Source: Cloeon dipterum
Lineage: Eukaryota; Arthropoda; Insecta; Ephemeroptera; Baetidae
Assembly: GCF_949628265.1 (NCBI RefSeq)
Contig: NC_088789.1
Location: 20,887,883 to 20,951,882 of the forward strand
DNA: 64,000 bases
Direction of reading: 5' to 3'
Position 1 is the first letter of the stretch. Every line of letters begins with the position of its first letter. The notes under the pieces are model-generated. The model saw nothing but the letters and a program-made list of their open reading frames with translations. It did not search any database and was not told the origin of the DNA. Of this stretch, positions 40,516 through 52,400 are shown in pieces. The position numbers were made by a program, and so were the translations under genes.

Positions 40516-40887
40516 GCATTTGGACTTCGGAGGTGCTTTTGTGAATTATGGTGCCTCCAAGAGCTCTATTCTACTAGAAAACTAGACGAGTTAAAAGCTT
40601 TTCTAATGGATTTTTTAGATGTTTAGATAGATGACTACAGCCAGAATGGTAAAATATTGGCTACGTAAAGCATTCTAGGAAGCCCTAAAATATTTTACGT
40701 GAAAAAATCTTTAAATGAAACAAAAATTCAGAATCATAATCACTTTTTGCGTTAGTATAATTATTACTTCCATTATTTGAATAATTGCCGTAACATTCAT
40801 AAAAAGAAATTTAAAAAGATTGGATATTTTATTTTTTCAATATCCCACTGTAATGAACTTTGTACCTCTTTCTGCTGTTGACTCAAT

Positions 40888-40919
40888 TGACCTTAGTCTC
40901 GGTCAATATGGAAAGGTCA
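40888..40919 (+). promoter_or_regulatory. Half-site cluster before protease gene B
   Basis: tgacct (40,888), ggtca (40,901) and aggtca (40,914) lie within 32 bases, about 90-120 bases before the start codon. The block ccttagtctcggtcaat is identical before gene C. The half-sites match the nuclear receptor core; hormone control is only inferred. Confidence 0.4.
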
Positions 40920-41007
40920 TGCAAAAATAGATTTTAAATTGTATCGGCTTGGTAACAATTATAAGTGGAGAGTTTCCATTTGCGACTAGAATGTACAAGA
41001 ACACAAA

Positions 41008-44000
41008 ATGAACGAAATGAACACAATATTGATTGTTCTTCTGGCGACCACTGTGGCAACGTGCGAAGGAGCGACGTACATGAATTCCGAGGTGAATTAT
41101 TCACTTTTAATTATAATACTTCTTCCAAAATTATATATTTAATTTTCTTGAATGTTTTTTGTTATTTCACATTTCAGCCTCACAAATTGCCACGTGAGTG
41201 TAGGAACTATGGCAAACCAAGACCTGCCTTAGATGCACCAGGTTAGATGGAAATATCTAAAACGCTTTTATTACAAATCCTTATTGATTTTTATGAATGA
41301 CCTTCAAAAATGGGCAAAAGAAAACTAAATCTCATAAATGATGTGCGGTTCTCTAAGTCTAAATTTGAAATGCTAGCACTAGCTTGAAAACTATTTGTTT
41401 CTATCGTTATTATGTACGAAGAGTAAGTAATATCTAGCTTTTAATTCTAGTTTATTCACTTGAAAATGAAAATTTGAGCTTTGAGAAATGTGGACAATGG
41501 GATGGCGATGGTGACATGCCATGGACTGTGATTATTGATATTAAACCTGATTCCGATGTTTGGAGTTCACAACCGGTGAGTAAACAATAAAACCTGGCTC
41601 CGCATTTTTCCTTGAGTGTGACACTTTAATTTCACATCAATATTGGGTTCATGTTGCAGATGCCTAGCGATGTGTTTAACCGTTATTCTTATGGTTTTCT
41701 GGTGACGAAGCAGACTATGATGGTTTTCTTCAGTGAGTTATCCTAATGCAACACTTACGCGAAAATACTGTTAAATAGAATTCTCATTCGAAACAACAAT
41801 AAACAAGGATATTTAATTATATATATTCCAGTAAAATTAGTTGACACTGTATTATGTATGATCAGATTTTTTAAAACATAAATATATACAAATATGAGGT
41901 TCACCATCTATTTGCAAAATTAGGCCGACCCTGTTACTCGAAAATTTGAGCTGTAAATTATGATGTGTATTTTTGTTAACGTAAAGCAATTAAAATTAAA
42001 TGGTAGCAATATGTAATTGGTTTTTAGAGGAAACGAACACTGGTATGGAAAACTACCTGCTTTATGCCGGCCCTTGCTCTTCTGGACCAAACAACGAGAG
42101 TTGTCTTTTAGGAAGAGGATTACTAAATCAAAGAGTAAGAATTCGCCATTCTATAATGATTTTCAATTTTGCTCTTCAAAAATTCGCCAAGATTTTTTGA
42201 CTTAATTGTTCCATCTTCGTAATCTTAACAGGTGCTATCGAGGATGGGTGCATTAGCAGGGGCTCAGGTGTGGAAAATTGAAAAAGTCACGGTCACACAG
42301 AATTTGAGACCTATCTGCTTGTGGAATCGAAACAATATTCAAGATGCTGCTTTTGAATCCTTTGTCTTCTCTCAAACAAACGTAGGCGGTTATTTATTTT
42401 TCTATTTATATTATTCATTATTTCTCTCTCATTTAGAGGACTCTAAAAAAGACAGAACTTTTGAATAATCAGCAATGTTATCTCAGCAATAAATTGATAT
42501 CCCCTCAAGTTTGCAGCGAGATGGATTCACTGATGTGTACCAATTTTGAACATTCAGGTGATGAGAAGCTTGCAAAAAAATTATATCTCGTACTCAGAAA
42601 AAAGGTTTTTTTCTGACTTGAAGATTTGATATTGAAATTTGCAGTACTGATGAAATCATAGCACAGTGAAAATAGAAACATTTATTTTGTATTTTGTTTT
42701 TTTAATTATATAGATGTGATTGTTACATGATATTTGTTATTTGTTGCTTCATAAACAGAGGGACAGTTAGTTTAATAATTCATCCTGGTCCCGGCAAAAT
42801 TGCGTAACGTTCAACGACCAAACGCGAATTTCCTTGTTGCAAGAAAAGGTCAACAATCAATTCGACAATGAAAATTTGGGTGTTTGTTGAACGTTGCGCA
42901 ATTTTGCCGGGACCTGGACGAATTTATGTTTTCACATATTTGCAGGCATATTTCTAGTAATGAAAGACGCGAATCGATATTATTTACGTGCAACCAGATG
43001 GGGCAATTTTTTACTCCCTGAAGATCGGCTCGATGATAGAATTCTCTGGGTTGATATTCTGGGGAACATAAAACAAATTGTTTCCGCCTCAACTGGATTG
43101 TTTCTGATACCCCCTACTCCAAAACTTGCAACGAAAATAGGTATTATAAATGAGTTAAAAAAGAAACTCATTATTTATTGATATATTATCACGTCAACCA
43201 GACTTTGGTCCTGAGGAGAGCTACGCAGATTGCGGAAAGATCACTGGGAACAGAAGAAGAGGCCGCCAGAGACGAGACGATTTGGTATCCTCCTTCGTTC
43301 ACCACGGCGATAATGCGCCAATAGAGCAGAATCCCTGGCACGCAAGCCTCACGGTCAATTTGCCTGATCCTCTTTACGATGTCTGCGGTGGTACGCTGGT
43401 GTCCAAGAGAGTCGTGGTGACTGGTTAAGTCTGATTTTCATATTCAAAAAGCCCTGAAAATCACTATAAAATTTAAAGATTTTCAAATAAAATAGCTTTA
43501 TCGAATCCGCAGCCGCTCATTGCCTGTACAGTCCAACTGGCACTCAATATGAAACGGAATTGCTGGAAATCGTCTTGGGAATGTACGACGCAGCAGACAA
43601 CGAAGATAACGAGCGGCAGGTGGTGAAGGTTAAAAAAATCAAACTCTCGTAACTTATTTTAATATCTTGAATTACAAAAAAATAATACATTTAAAATATC
43701 TGGTAACTTTTTAATTGCTATCAATATGTGACATAATTCTTCATGAATCCTTTGCATATAAATGTTACTTGAGATTTTAATTTAGACTAAATTTAACTTT
43801 TACACAGGCCTCTTCCGTTGTAATTCATCAGGATTACGATCATGGCAGAAACGATTTTCAACACGACTTGGCCCTAATAATTCTGAATGAAAACAGCATA
43901 CAATTCACAGATCGAGTGAAGCCAGCATGCTTGTGGAACAGTGATTACGATTTTGAGAAAATCGCTGGCAAATCTGGAAAGGTTTCTTAGTCATCATTTC

Positions 44001-44496
44001 ACCGTTTTAACTTTTTCAAAATTTATTTCGTTTCAAAGGTTGCTGGCTTTGGCCTAACAGAGAACTATTCACAGGCAAGATTCCTGCAGAAGGCGTTTTT
44101 AAGAATAGCACCACACAACGAATGTTTCTCTTCCAACAAAAAGTTTTTTGCTGAGAATTGGAAGCCAACTCTAAACTTCTGCGCTGGATTCCCTGACAAT
44201 GGTTTAATGACTTCATTTGTGTTTAAGTTGAGCGAAAATTCTGATCAATTTGTACAGGGACGAATGTTTGCAATGGGGACAGCGGCGGCGGACTGCTCAT
44301 CGTGGATGACACTTCGGTAGAGAACAAGCGGTTCTACTTGCGAGGCATTGTTAGTTTCGGTCCTAGTCAAATTAAGACGGTTGAAAATTCTAAAAAACGT
44401 ATATGCAATCCTTATCATTACGCAATGTTTCTCGACATCACTGGCTACATGAGTTGGATTGTTCAAAATAGTCCAGATATTTCACCTCGTCGTTGA
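41008..44496 (+). CDS. Secreted two-domain serine protease, paralogue B
   Basis: Exons are 41008-41091, 41178-41241, 41451-41575, 41660-41732, 42028-42134, 42232-42381, 42437-42557, 42946-43140, 43202-43423, 43513-43628, 43808-43981, 44039-44201 and 44258-44496. They total 1833 nt, 610 residues. A second in-frame ATG at 41,017 matches the start of gene C and may be the real start. After the signal peptide comes a dead trypsin-like domain: in exon 8 the whole Ser-loop is missing and GIFLVMKDANRYYLRAT follows directly. The linker is RRRGRQRRDD. The active domain has PWHASL, AAHC (His383), HDLALI (Asp439) and CNGDSGGG (Ser540), with Asn534 at position 189. Intron 7 is enlarged to 388 bases by a MITE. 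The protein is very similar to paralogue C. Secretion and proteolysis are well supported; the substrate is unknown. Confidence 0.87.
42781..42920. mobile_element. MITE in intron 7 of gene B
   Basis: Inverted ends of about 33 bases (tcctggtcccggcaaaattg and its complement) agree at all but two or three positions and enclose about 70 bases. AATT flanks both sides. Intron 7 of gene C has a single AATT and no insert, so C shows the empty site. A related element lies in the first coding intron of RRN3 at 59,093-59,243. Confidence 0.8.
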
Positions 44497-45968
44497 TGTA
44501 TCACTGAAAATTTGCGCGTATAAAAATAAAAATTGTTTAGTTACAAAAAATTCAAATCTTTCATGTTTTAAAAATATTGTTCACTGCTGTGGACGGTATT
44601 TCTTCTCAAAAAGCTGGACTTTGGGTCGTCTGCTGCACAGTTTCTCATAATCTTCATAGTACCTATTGTAACCGAGTATGAGTTGCGAGATTCAGGAATT
44701 TGAAGCAACATATATATATACATTTTTGTTAATGAAAAAAGGAGATATGTTGTTTTTAAAGCGTCAATGCGTGTCTTATAATGCAATGTAACAAAAATTA
44801 TTTTAACGCATAAGACACAATACGATAACATTATAATGAGAAATATAAAATTGAGATTTTATTTCCTTTGCCTAAGAAGCCCCCAAAAATATTTTTTCGA
44901 AAGGTAAGCTTTTGAAACCAAAATTAGAAGCTTTGGGGGTTGAGTGCGGGCTGATTTGCGCCTGTATTAGACTCTCTTGCATTGCAATGACGAGTTTATT
45001 CTGATTTGGGAGGATTGCAAATCTTCTGACTCGCTTCTTGCTGGTTTGCACCTTTCCATCAGGTGTGGAATTAATATCCCTGGGCGAATTCCTAGTTTTT
45101 CATTAAAAGACTTCAGTGTGGAGGCAATAAATTGAGGTGTTTTTTTTTCTGTATTGAACCTCTCCCACTGCAGAAATTATCAGGACGCGAGTTTTCGCAA
45201 AAAACGAATACGATTTAATGACTCGATTCCACAAAACATCTTGCACTTGAAGGGAGACGGTGCCGCCAAGCAGTCCGGCAATGCAAGTAGCATAATATTT
45301 TTCCGCTTTTTTCGCTATTTCTGGTAGAAAACACGCATGCCAAAGTCTCGTTGGCGCTGACTGAGGAGCATCATTAATGCATAGGTCTAACTACTCAATA
45401 CACATGACTTGAGAAAAAAAGCACATGACAGATGACAAACATTATACATATTATGCGTTTGGACTTCCGAGGTTCTTTTGTGACTTATAGTGCCTCCAAG
45501 ACCTCTCCTACTGGAAAACTAGACGAGCTCAAAACTTTTTTAATGGATTTTTTAGATGTAAAAATAGAGGACTACAGCCAGAACGGTAAAATATTGGCTA
45601 CGTAAAGCATTCTAGCAAGCCCCGAAATATTTTACGCAAAAAAGACAAGATAAAAAATTCTTAAAATAAAATAAAAAAGTCAGAGTCATAATCACTTTGC
45701 GTAATAAAATCATAACTTCTATTATTTGAATTTCCGTAATATTTATAAAGAGAAATTTAAAGATAGTAGAATGATATTTTATTTATTTCAATATCCAACT
45801 GTAACGAAAATAGCAGCTCTCTCTACCCAATGGACCTTAGTCTCGGTCAATGAGGAAAGGTCATCCAAAAACATATTTTAAATGTATTGGCATCGCACGG
45901 CTTGGCCACATTAGAAGTGAAGACTTTCCGCTAGCGACAAGAGTGTTCAAGAACAAAAAATCAAGGAA
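44497..45968 (+). other. Intergenic DNA between protease genes B and C
   Basis: An aataaa hexamer lies at about 44,525. From 44,878 the sequence repeats the A-B intergenic DNA (39,970-41,007), including the broken copy of the minus-strand frame (44,925-45,480). Compared with the flank of gene C, 87 extra bases sit near 44,592-44,680. Confidence 0.6.
45832..45863 (+). promoter_or_regulatory. Half-site cluster before protease gene C
   Basis: ggacct, ggtca and aggtca recur at the same spacing as before gene B; the first half-site differs at one base. The cluster lies about 106-137 bases before the start codon. Confidence 0.4.
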
Positions 45969-48900
45969 ATGAGCATAATATTGATTGTTCTTCTGGCAGC
46001 CACTGTGGCAACGTGCGAAGGAGCGAAGTACGTGAATTCCGAGGTGAATTATTCGCATTTAATTATAATACTTCTTCCAAACATGCATACATGATTTCGC
46101 AATTATTGTTTCAAATTTCATCAGTCTCACAAACTGCCACATGAGTGTCGGAAATATGGCAAACCAAGACCTGCCTTAGATGCACCAGGTTAGATGGGAA
46201 TATCTAAAACGCTTATTGAATGAATGAATTTATTATTAAACGCATATATATGCAATTTCTTATTCATTTTTATCACAAACTGGGAAAAGAAAATTAAATC
46301 TCATAAATGATGTGCTGTTTTGTAATTAATTATAAATTTGTAATTAAGCCACTTGCTTGAAAACTGCTTGTTTCTATCGTTATGTATGAAGAGAAAGTAA
46401 TATCCAGTTTTTAATTTTAGTTTATTCACCTGGAAAAGAAAATTTGAGCTTTGAGAAGTGTGGACAATGGGATGGCAGTGGTGACATGCCGTGGACTGTG
46501 ATTATTGGTATTAAACTTGTTTCCAATGTTTGGAGCACTCAACCGGTGAGTAAACAATAAAACCTGACTCCGAATTTTTCCTTGCGTGAGACTCTTTAAT
46601 TTCATATCAATTGGGTTCATGTTGCAGATGCCAAGCGATGTGTTAGGCCATCATTCTTATGGTTTTCTGGTAACTAAGCAGACTATGATGGTTTTCTTCA
46701 GTGAGTTATCCTTGTGCAACACTTTCGCGAAAACACTGTTAAAATAACTCTAATTCTAAACAACAATAAACAAGAATATTTAATACATAAATAATATTCC
46801 AGTAAAATTAGCTGACACTATATGTTTGATTTTTTAAAACATAATGTGCATAAAAATAGGTTAACAATTATCTATTTATTTTCAAAACTAGGCTGACCCG
46901 ATTTATTCGAAATTTTTAGCTGTAAAACGATGATGTGAATTTTTTTATTTCAACGCAAAGAAATTCAAATTAAATGGTAGCACTATATATGTAACTGGTT
47001 TTTAGATCAAATGAACACTGAAATAGAAAACTACCAGCTTTATGCCGGCCCTTGCTCTTCTGGACCAAACAACGAGCGTTGTCTGTTAGGAAGAGGATTG
47101 CTAAATCAAAGAGTAAGAATTCACCTTTCTGCAATAATTTTCAATTTTGCTCTTCAAAAAATTGCAAAGAGCTTCTGACTTAATTGTTCCATCTTTGTAA
47201 TCTTAACAGGTGCTATCGAGGAACGGTGATCAGGTGTGGAAAATTGAAAAAATCACGATCACACAGCATTTGAGGCCAATCTGCTTGTGGAATCGAAATA
47301 ACTTTCAAGATTCTGCTTTTGAATCCTTTGTCTTCTCTCAAACAAGCGTAGGCGCGGTGTATTTATTTTTCATTTAAATTATTGATTATTTCTCTCACAT
47401 TTAGAGGACTCTAAATAAGACAGAACTTTTGAATGATCAGCAATGTTATCTCAGCAATAAATTAATATCCCCTCAAGTTTGCAGCGAGATGGATTCACTG
47501 CTGTGTACCAATTTTGAACATTCAGGTGATGAGAAGCTTGCATATATTATTCATAAAGAGAGGCACGGCTAGTTTCATAATTTTTGTTTATCATATATTT
47601 TCAGGCATGTTTCTAGTAATGAAAGACGCGAACCGATATTATTTACGTGCAACCAGATGGGGCAATTTTTTACTCCCTGATGATCGGCTCGATGATAGAA
47701 TTCTCTGGATCGATATTCTGCGGAACATAAAACAAATTGTTTCCGTCTCAACTGGCTTATTTCTGATGCCACCAACTCCAAAACTTGCAACGAAGATAGG
47801 TATTATAAATGAGTTAAAAAAACTCATTAATTATTGACGTGTTAACACGTCACCCAGACTTTGGTCCTGAGGAGAGCTACGCAGATTGCGGAAAGGTCAC
47901 TGGGAACAGAAGAAGAGGCCGCCAGAGACGAGACGGTGTGGCATTCTCCTTCGTTCACCACGGCGAAAATGCGCCAATAGAGCAGAATCCCTGGCACGCA
48001 AGCCTGACGATCAATTTGCCAGATCCTCTTTACGATGTCTGCGGTGGTACGCTGGTGTCCAAGAGAGTCGTAGTGACTGGTTAAGTCTGATTTTCAAATT
48101 AAACCTGCTTAAAATCGCTATAATCTTTAAAACAATTCAAATAATATAGTTTTTTCAAATCCGCAGCCGCTCATTGTCTGTACAATCCAACTGGCACTCA
48201 ATATGAAACGAAATTGCTGGAAATCGTCTTGGGGATGTACGATGCAACAGATGACGAAGAAATCGGGCGGCAGGTGGTGAAGGTAAAAAAAATCAAGCTC
48301 TCGTCGTAACTTATTTAAATATAGATAATCTTATTTAATCAAATTAAAAAAAATAATACTTTTAAAATATCATCTGATAACTTTTTAGTTGTTATCAATA
48401 TGTTCATGAATCTTTTGCATGTAAGATTTTAATGTAGACTATGTATAACTTTTACACAGGCCGCTTCCGTTGTAATTCATCAGGATTACGATCATGGCAG
48501 AAACGATTTTCAACACGACTTGGCCCTAATAATTCTGAATGAAAACAGCATACAATTCACAGATCGAGTGAAGCCAGCATGCTTGTGGAACAGTGATTAC
48601 GATTTTGAGAAAATCGCCGGCAAATCTGGAAAGGTTTCTTAGTCACCATTTCACCGATTTAACTTTTTCAAAAATGGTATCGTTTGAAAGGTTGCTGGCT
48701 TTGGCCTAACAGCAGAGAACTATTCACAGGCAAGATTCCTACAGAAGGCGTTTTTAAGAATAGCACCGCACAACGAGTGTTTCTCTTTCAACAAAAAGTT
48801 TTTTGCTGAGAATTGGAAGCCAACCCTAAACTTCTGCGCTGGATTTCCTGACAATGGTTTAATGAATACATTTGTGTTTAAGTTGGGCTAAAATTCTGAT

Positions 48901-49152
48901 CAATACTGTACAGGGACGAATGTTTGCAATGGGGACAGCGGCGGCGGACTGCTCATCGCGGATGTAACTTCGGCAGAGAACAAGCGGTTCTACTTGCGAG
49001 GCATTGTTAGTTTCGGTTCCAGTCAAATTAAGACGGTTGAAAATTCTAAAAAACGTGTATGCAATCCTTATCATTACGCCATGTTTCTCGACATCACTAG
49101 CTACATGAGTTGGATTGTTCAAAATAGTCCAGATATTTCACCTCGTCGTTGA
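45969..49152 (+). CDS. Secreted two-domain serine protease, paralogue C
   Basis: Exons are 45969-46043, 46125-46188, 46421-46545, 46628-46700, 47006-47112, 47210-47347, 47405-47525, 47605-47799, 47858-48079, 48167-48282, 48460-48633, 48691-48856 and 48914-49152. They total 1815 nt, 604 residues. Signal peptide is MSIILIVLLAATVATCEG. The N-terminal dead domain has DMPWTV, YGFLVTKQ, LRPICLWN and no Ser-loop. The linker RRRGRQRRDG holds a furin-type RQRR. The active domain carries AAHC (His376), HDLALI (Asp432) and CNGDSGGG (Ser534), with Asn528 at position 189. Before the domain, VHHGDNAP stands where IVGGxxAP is expected, with no Arg/Lys directly ahead of it. Intron phases run 0,1,0,1,0,0,1,1,1,0,0,1, as in A and B. 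It differs from B mainly by a 12-base shorter exon 6, one extra Ala in exon 12 and scattered substitutions. Confidence 0.87.
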
Positions 49153-49180
49153 TGTATCACTGAATAGATGCGTGTATAAA

Positions 49181-49186
49181 AATAAA
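49181..49186 (+). terminator. Polyadenylation signal of gene C
   Basis: An aataaa hexamer occurs about 30 bases after the stop. The same hexamer lies at the matching place after gene B (about 44,525). Confidence 0.5.
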
Positions 49187-49419
49187 AATGTTTAGTTACA
49201 AAAAATACCAAAAATACAGATCTTTCACATTTTAAAAATATTGTTCACTGCTGTGTATGAGTTGCGCGATTCATGATATTGAAACTTTATAAATTTTTAT
49301 CAATGAAAAGAGGATCTTGTTTATTTTGTTCTTTTTTCAAAGCGTCAATGTAGTTCAATAATTAAACAAAATTATTTTAATGCATAAGACACATTACAAT
49401 ACCATCAATGAGAAAGAGA

Positions 49420-52400
49420 ATTTCACGCAAAATGCCGAATATTCTATTATATTTTTTTAAAAAGCTGAAGTAGATGTGAGCGCACTTATTTTTATTGTTT
49501 ATAGTGAACCCATGTTATAAAGACTTTAAGTTTTGGATTTTTCTTAAATGAACAGTCAAAAATTAATGGTTTAACAATTAACAGCATTGAGGATGGGTTG
49601 GAATAAGGATATTAGAGATTAGAACTCGACAATATTTCAAAATCCTGTTACCCATCAATGCAAGTTCTGTTGGTGAGGTAACAGAAATTTGGTCTACTCT
49701 GTCGGATTCTACATTCTCTAATAACCTTGGGTTGGAAACACGTGATTAGCAGAAGCACGCCATACGTTTATAAATAGCAATTTCAAAAAATAAATAAAAC
49801 GAAAGTGCGAAAAACAGATCAAATGTTAAGATAATGGCTGTGTATTTTAAAGCACAAAATTCCGCATCAATCAGTGGTTGTTTCTGACAATTTGTGCGCT
49901 GAGGGCGCGAAAACTACGTTAAACTTAAACATTGCTCATTTGTCGTTTAAAGAAAAATAAAGGGCCAATTTATGCATAACACGATGGTTGTTTACTTGTC
50001 GGCCCGGGCGCCTGGCCATGGCGCCTCGCCGGTCAGTGACAGGTCAAAGAGTGACACGACACGGTATGATAATAGTTTTAATTTAATGAAATGTTATACA
50101 AAAAATCGATGTTCAAAAGTTGTGTGGTCTCAATGACGCTGTTGCTATCAAAAATCGACCTTGTGGCTGCTTGCTGATTATCCAATTACGCTTCTATGTA
50201 TGATGCTCGTGGCAACATAAATGTGCTCATTCGCACGCAAGTCTGGCTAACTAAGATTTCCTGCCGTGATACTGACTCCAGGTGGGCAGTATTCATTACC
50301 CTGGCTTTTAGTGTCAGGTTGATAAACATAAATATTTCATCCCTTCATAAATTATAACTTTAATTAGTGGCCCTACATAATAAGTATTGGGTACATAATT
50401 TCAAGGATGTATTCATCTAATTAATTGCTAAAGCAAATAAATATGCGATACCTAAAACGCATTTCCTGAGTTTTTTAATGCAGCAGCAATTAAGATAAGG
50501 TTTTTGAGATTATAAACATGAGCGCCATGCCATAATGCACTGAAAAAAGAATAATGATGTTATATTGTAAAATCTCAAGTGGTAAAAATATTTTGCTGCA
50601 TCGAATAATGGGAAGGCAGTCAAGTGCGATAATACGATACACCGTAATCCTAAATATGATTTTCCAACGCACTCTAGTTCGAAAGCCGTCAAATCATTTT
50701 TTTTGCTAAATGGATTTTTTGTATGGCCCCAAAAGGTGCACGCTGCGCGCGTTACGTTGCTTGAAAGGCATTTCGCATTATATTTGATAATTTCCATGCA
50801 CAAAAAGAGTTGATTGAATGATCGTTTTGCGTTCAGCCGTTTAGCCGTGGACAAAACGCTGCTGGATGCTCAAGACATTGTACCAAACGCCGCGCGATCC
50901 CTCTAATACAAGGGTGAAAAGCCGGCTCGCGCGCGCAGGGGCGTCTTCCGTGCTGTTATGATTATTATGCGCTTGTCGAGCAAAAAACACGCACGGGAAA
51001 AATTCCGCCAGTGCTGCTTTTATTTTTATGCACGTTCGCTCGCTTGTTGGCCACAATAAAGAAAGGCACATGCCCTCGGAGGAAAATAAAACGCCGCCGT
51101 GATTTCATGCGGCTAATCACGTGTTATTGCTCGGCTCACTAATTTGGGTAAAACAATAATTACCACAACGTTTTTTCTTCTGCACTCGGATGAGCGAGCA
51201 CATCGCTGCTGTTCTGTTTTTGCTTTGATTGGCTTTTGGTGTTCAATGAATTTGGTACTAAATTGCGTCATTCAACTGGATCAATCTCGCATATTAGTAA
51301 AAGCAAGAACTGACGGCTGACATCTCTGGTAATTGTTCTTTTCAAACAAACTAAAAAAATCTCTGTCAGTGATGATGTAAAATTTATTAACGGATAAATT
51401 TTCATTTTTTATTTATAACAATAGCAAACGTCTTAGATTTAAAAGAAACAATTTGCATTTTAAAATTAGTGTTTTGAACTAGGAAATCGAGCAAGTTGTC
51501 GTAAAATTAGCCATGTTCAAAGTGCCACGGATCTGCGAAAAATACGGCTAAACGCTATGAAACTGATATGGCATTTCAATTTGATTATTTATTTTTTATT
51601 TAATTTAAGTTTTTAAGGGTGGTATGAGGTGTGCAATGCACCTGAATTGTGACCAACATAATTTCGGTATTTGGTTTAGCAACCATTTGTTTCGGAGATA
51701 TTGAGTTTTGAAAATTAACCTTCAAAAAACGAAAATCGGCAATAACTCCGTTTCATTGCGGTTTTGATAAAAAATAGGTTTTAACGCCTTCTTCAAATTA
51801 GCAATTTATACTCATAGTTTATTTATACTTTTAGTTTTTGAGATTAGAGGCCACCTGAGGCAGCAGCGCTTGATATGAGCTATTTTTAAAATTCAAAATC
51901 TTCCAAACCAAAAATGACAGTGGTCGGAATTTCGGTGAATTTCAACCTTATATCACCCTTAACAATCTAATTAAGTTTTAAAATAGTATGTACCAAGACT
52001 CAAATTTGCTCAGGACAAGTTATACCAAAAATACAATGGAATGGTACTTTAAAGAAAAAATCAAACAATTTTTAACTTCCTGAAAATGTACGAAGAATTT
52101 TCCAGGCTCAGTACCTTTGTAACAAATAAAACCGCAAAAAGCATCATTATTATGTAAGCTGAGATTTTTTATTTATTTTTTCGTGGTAGCTAAAATTTTC
52201 TTCCATAATAGTTAATTTGAATTTTTAAGAATATATGTCACAAGAAAAAAATATGGAGTGTGTCTGTTAGTTAGCTCATTAAATTTGGAGTAAATTGCTT
52301 TGTCTTTTAAAAAGCTACTAGCAATTCGTCTTGCTTTAATCATCTTGAAAGGGGATTTTCCCCGGAATGTCAATTTTTCTATAAAATCTTTTTTTTTACT

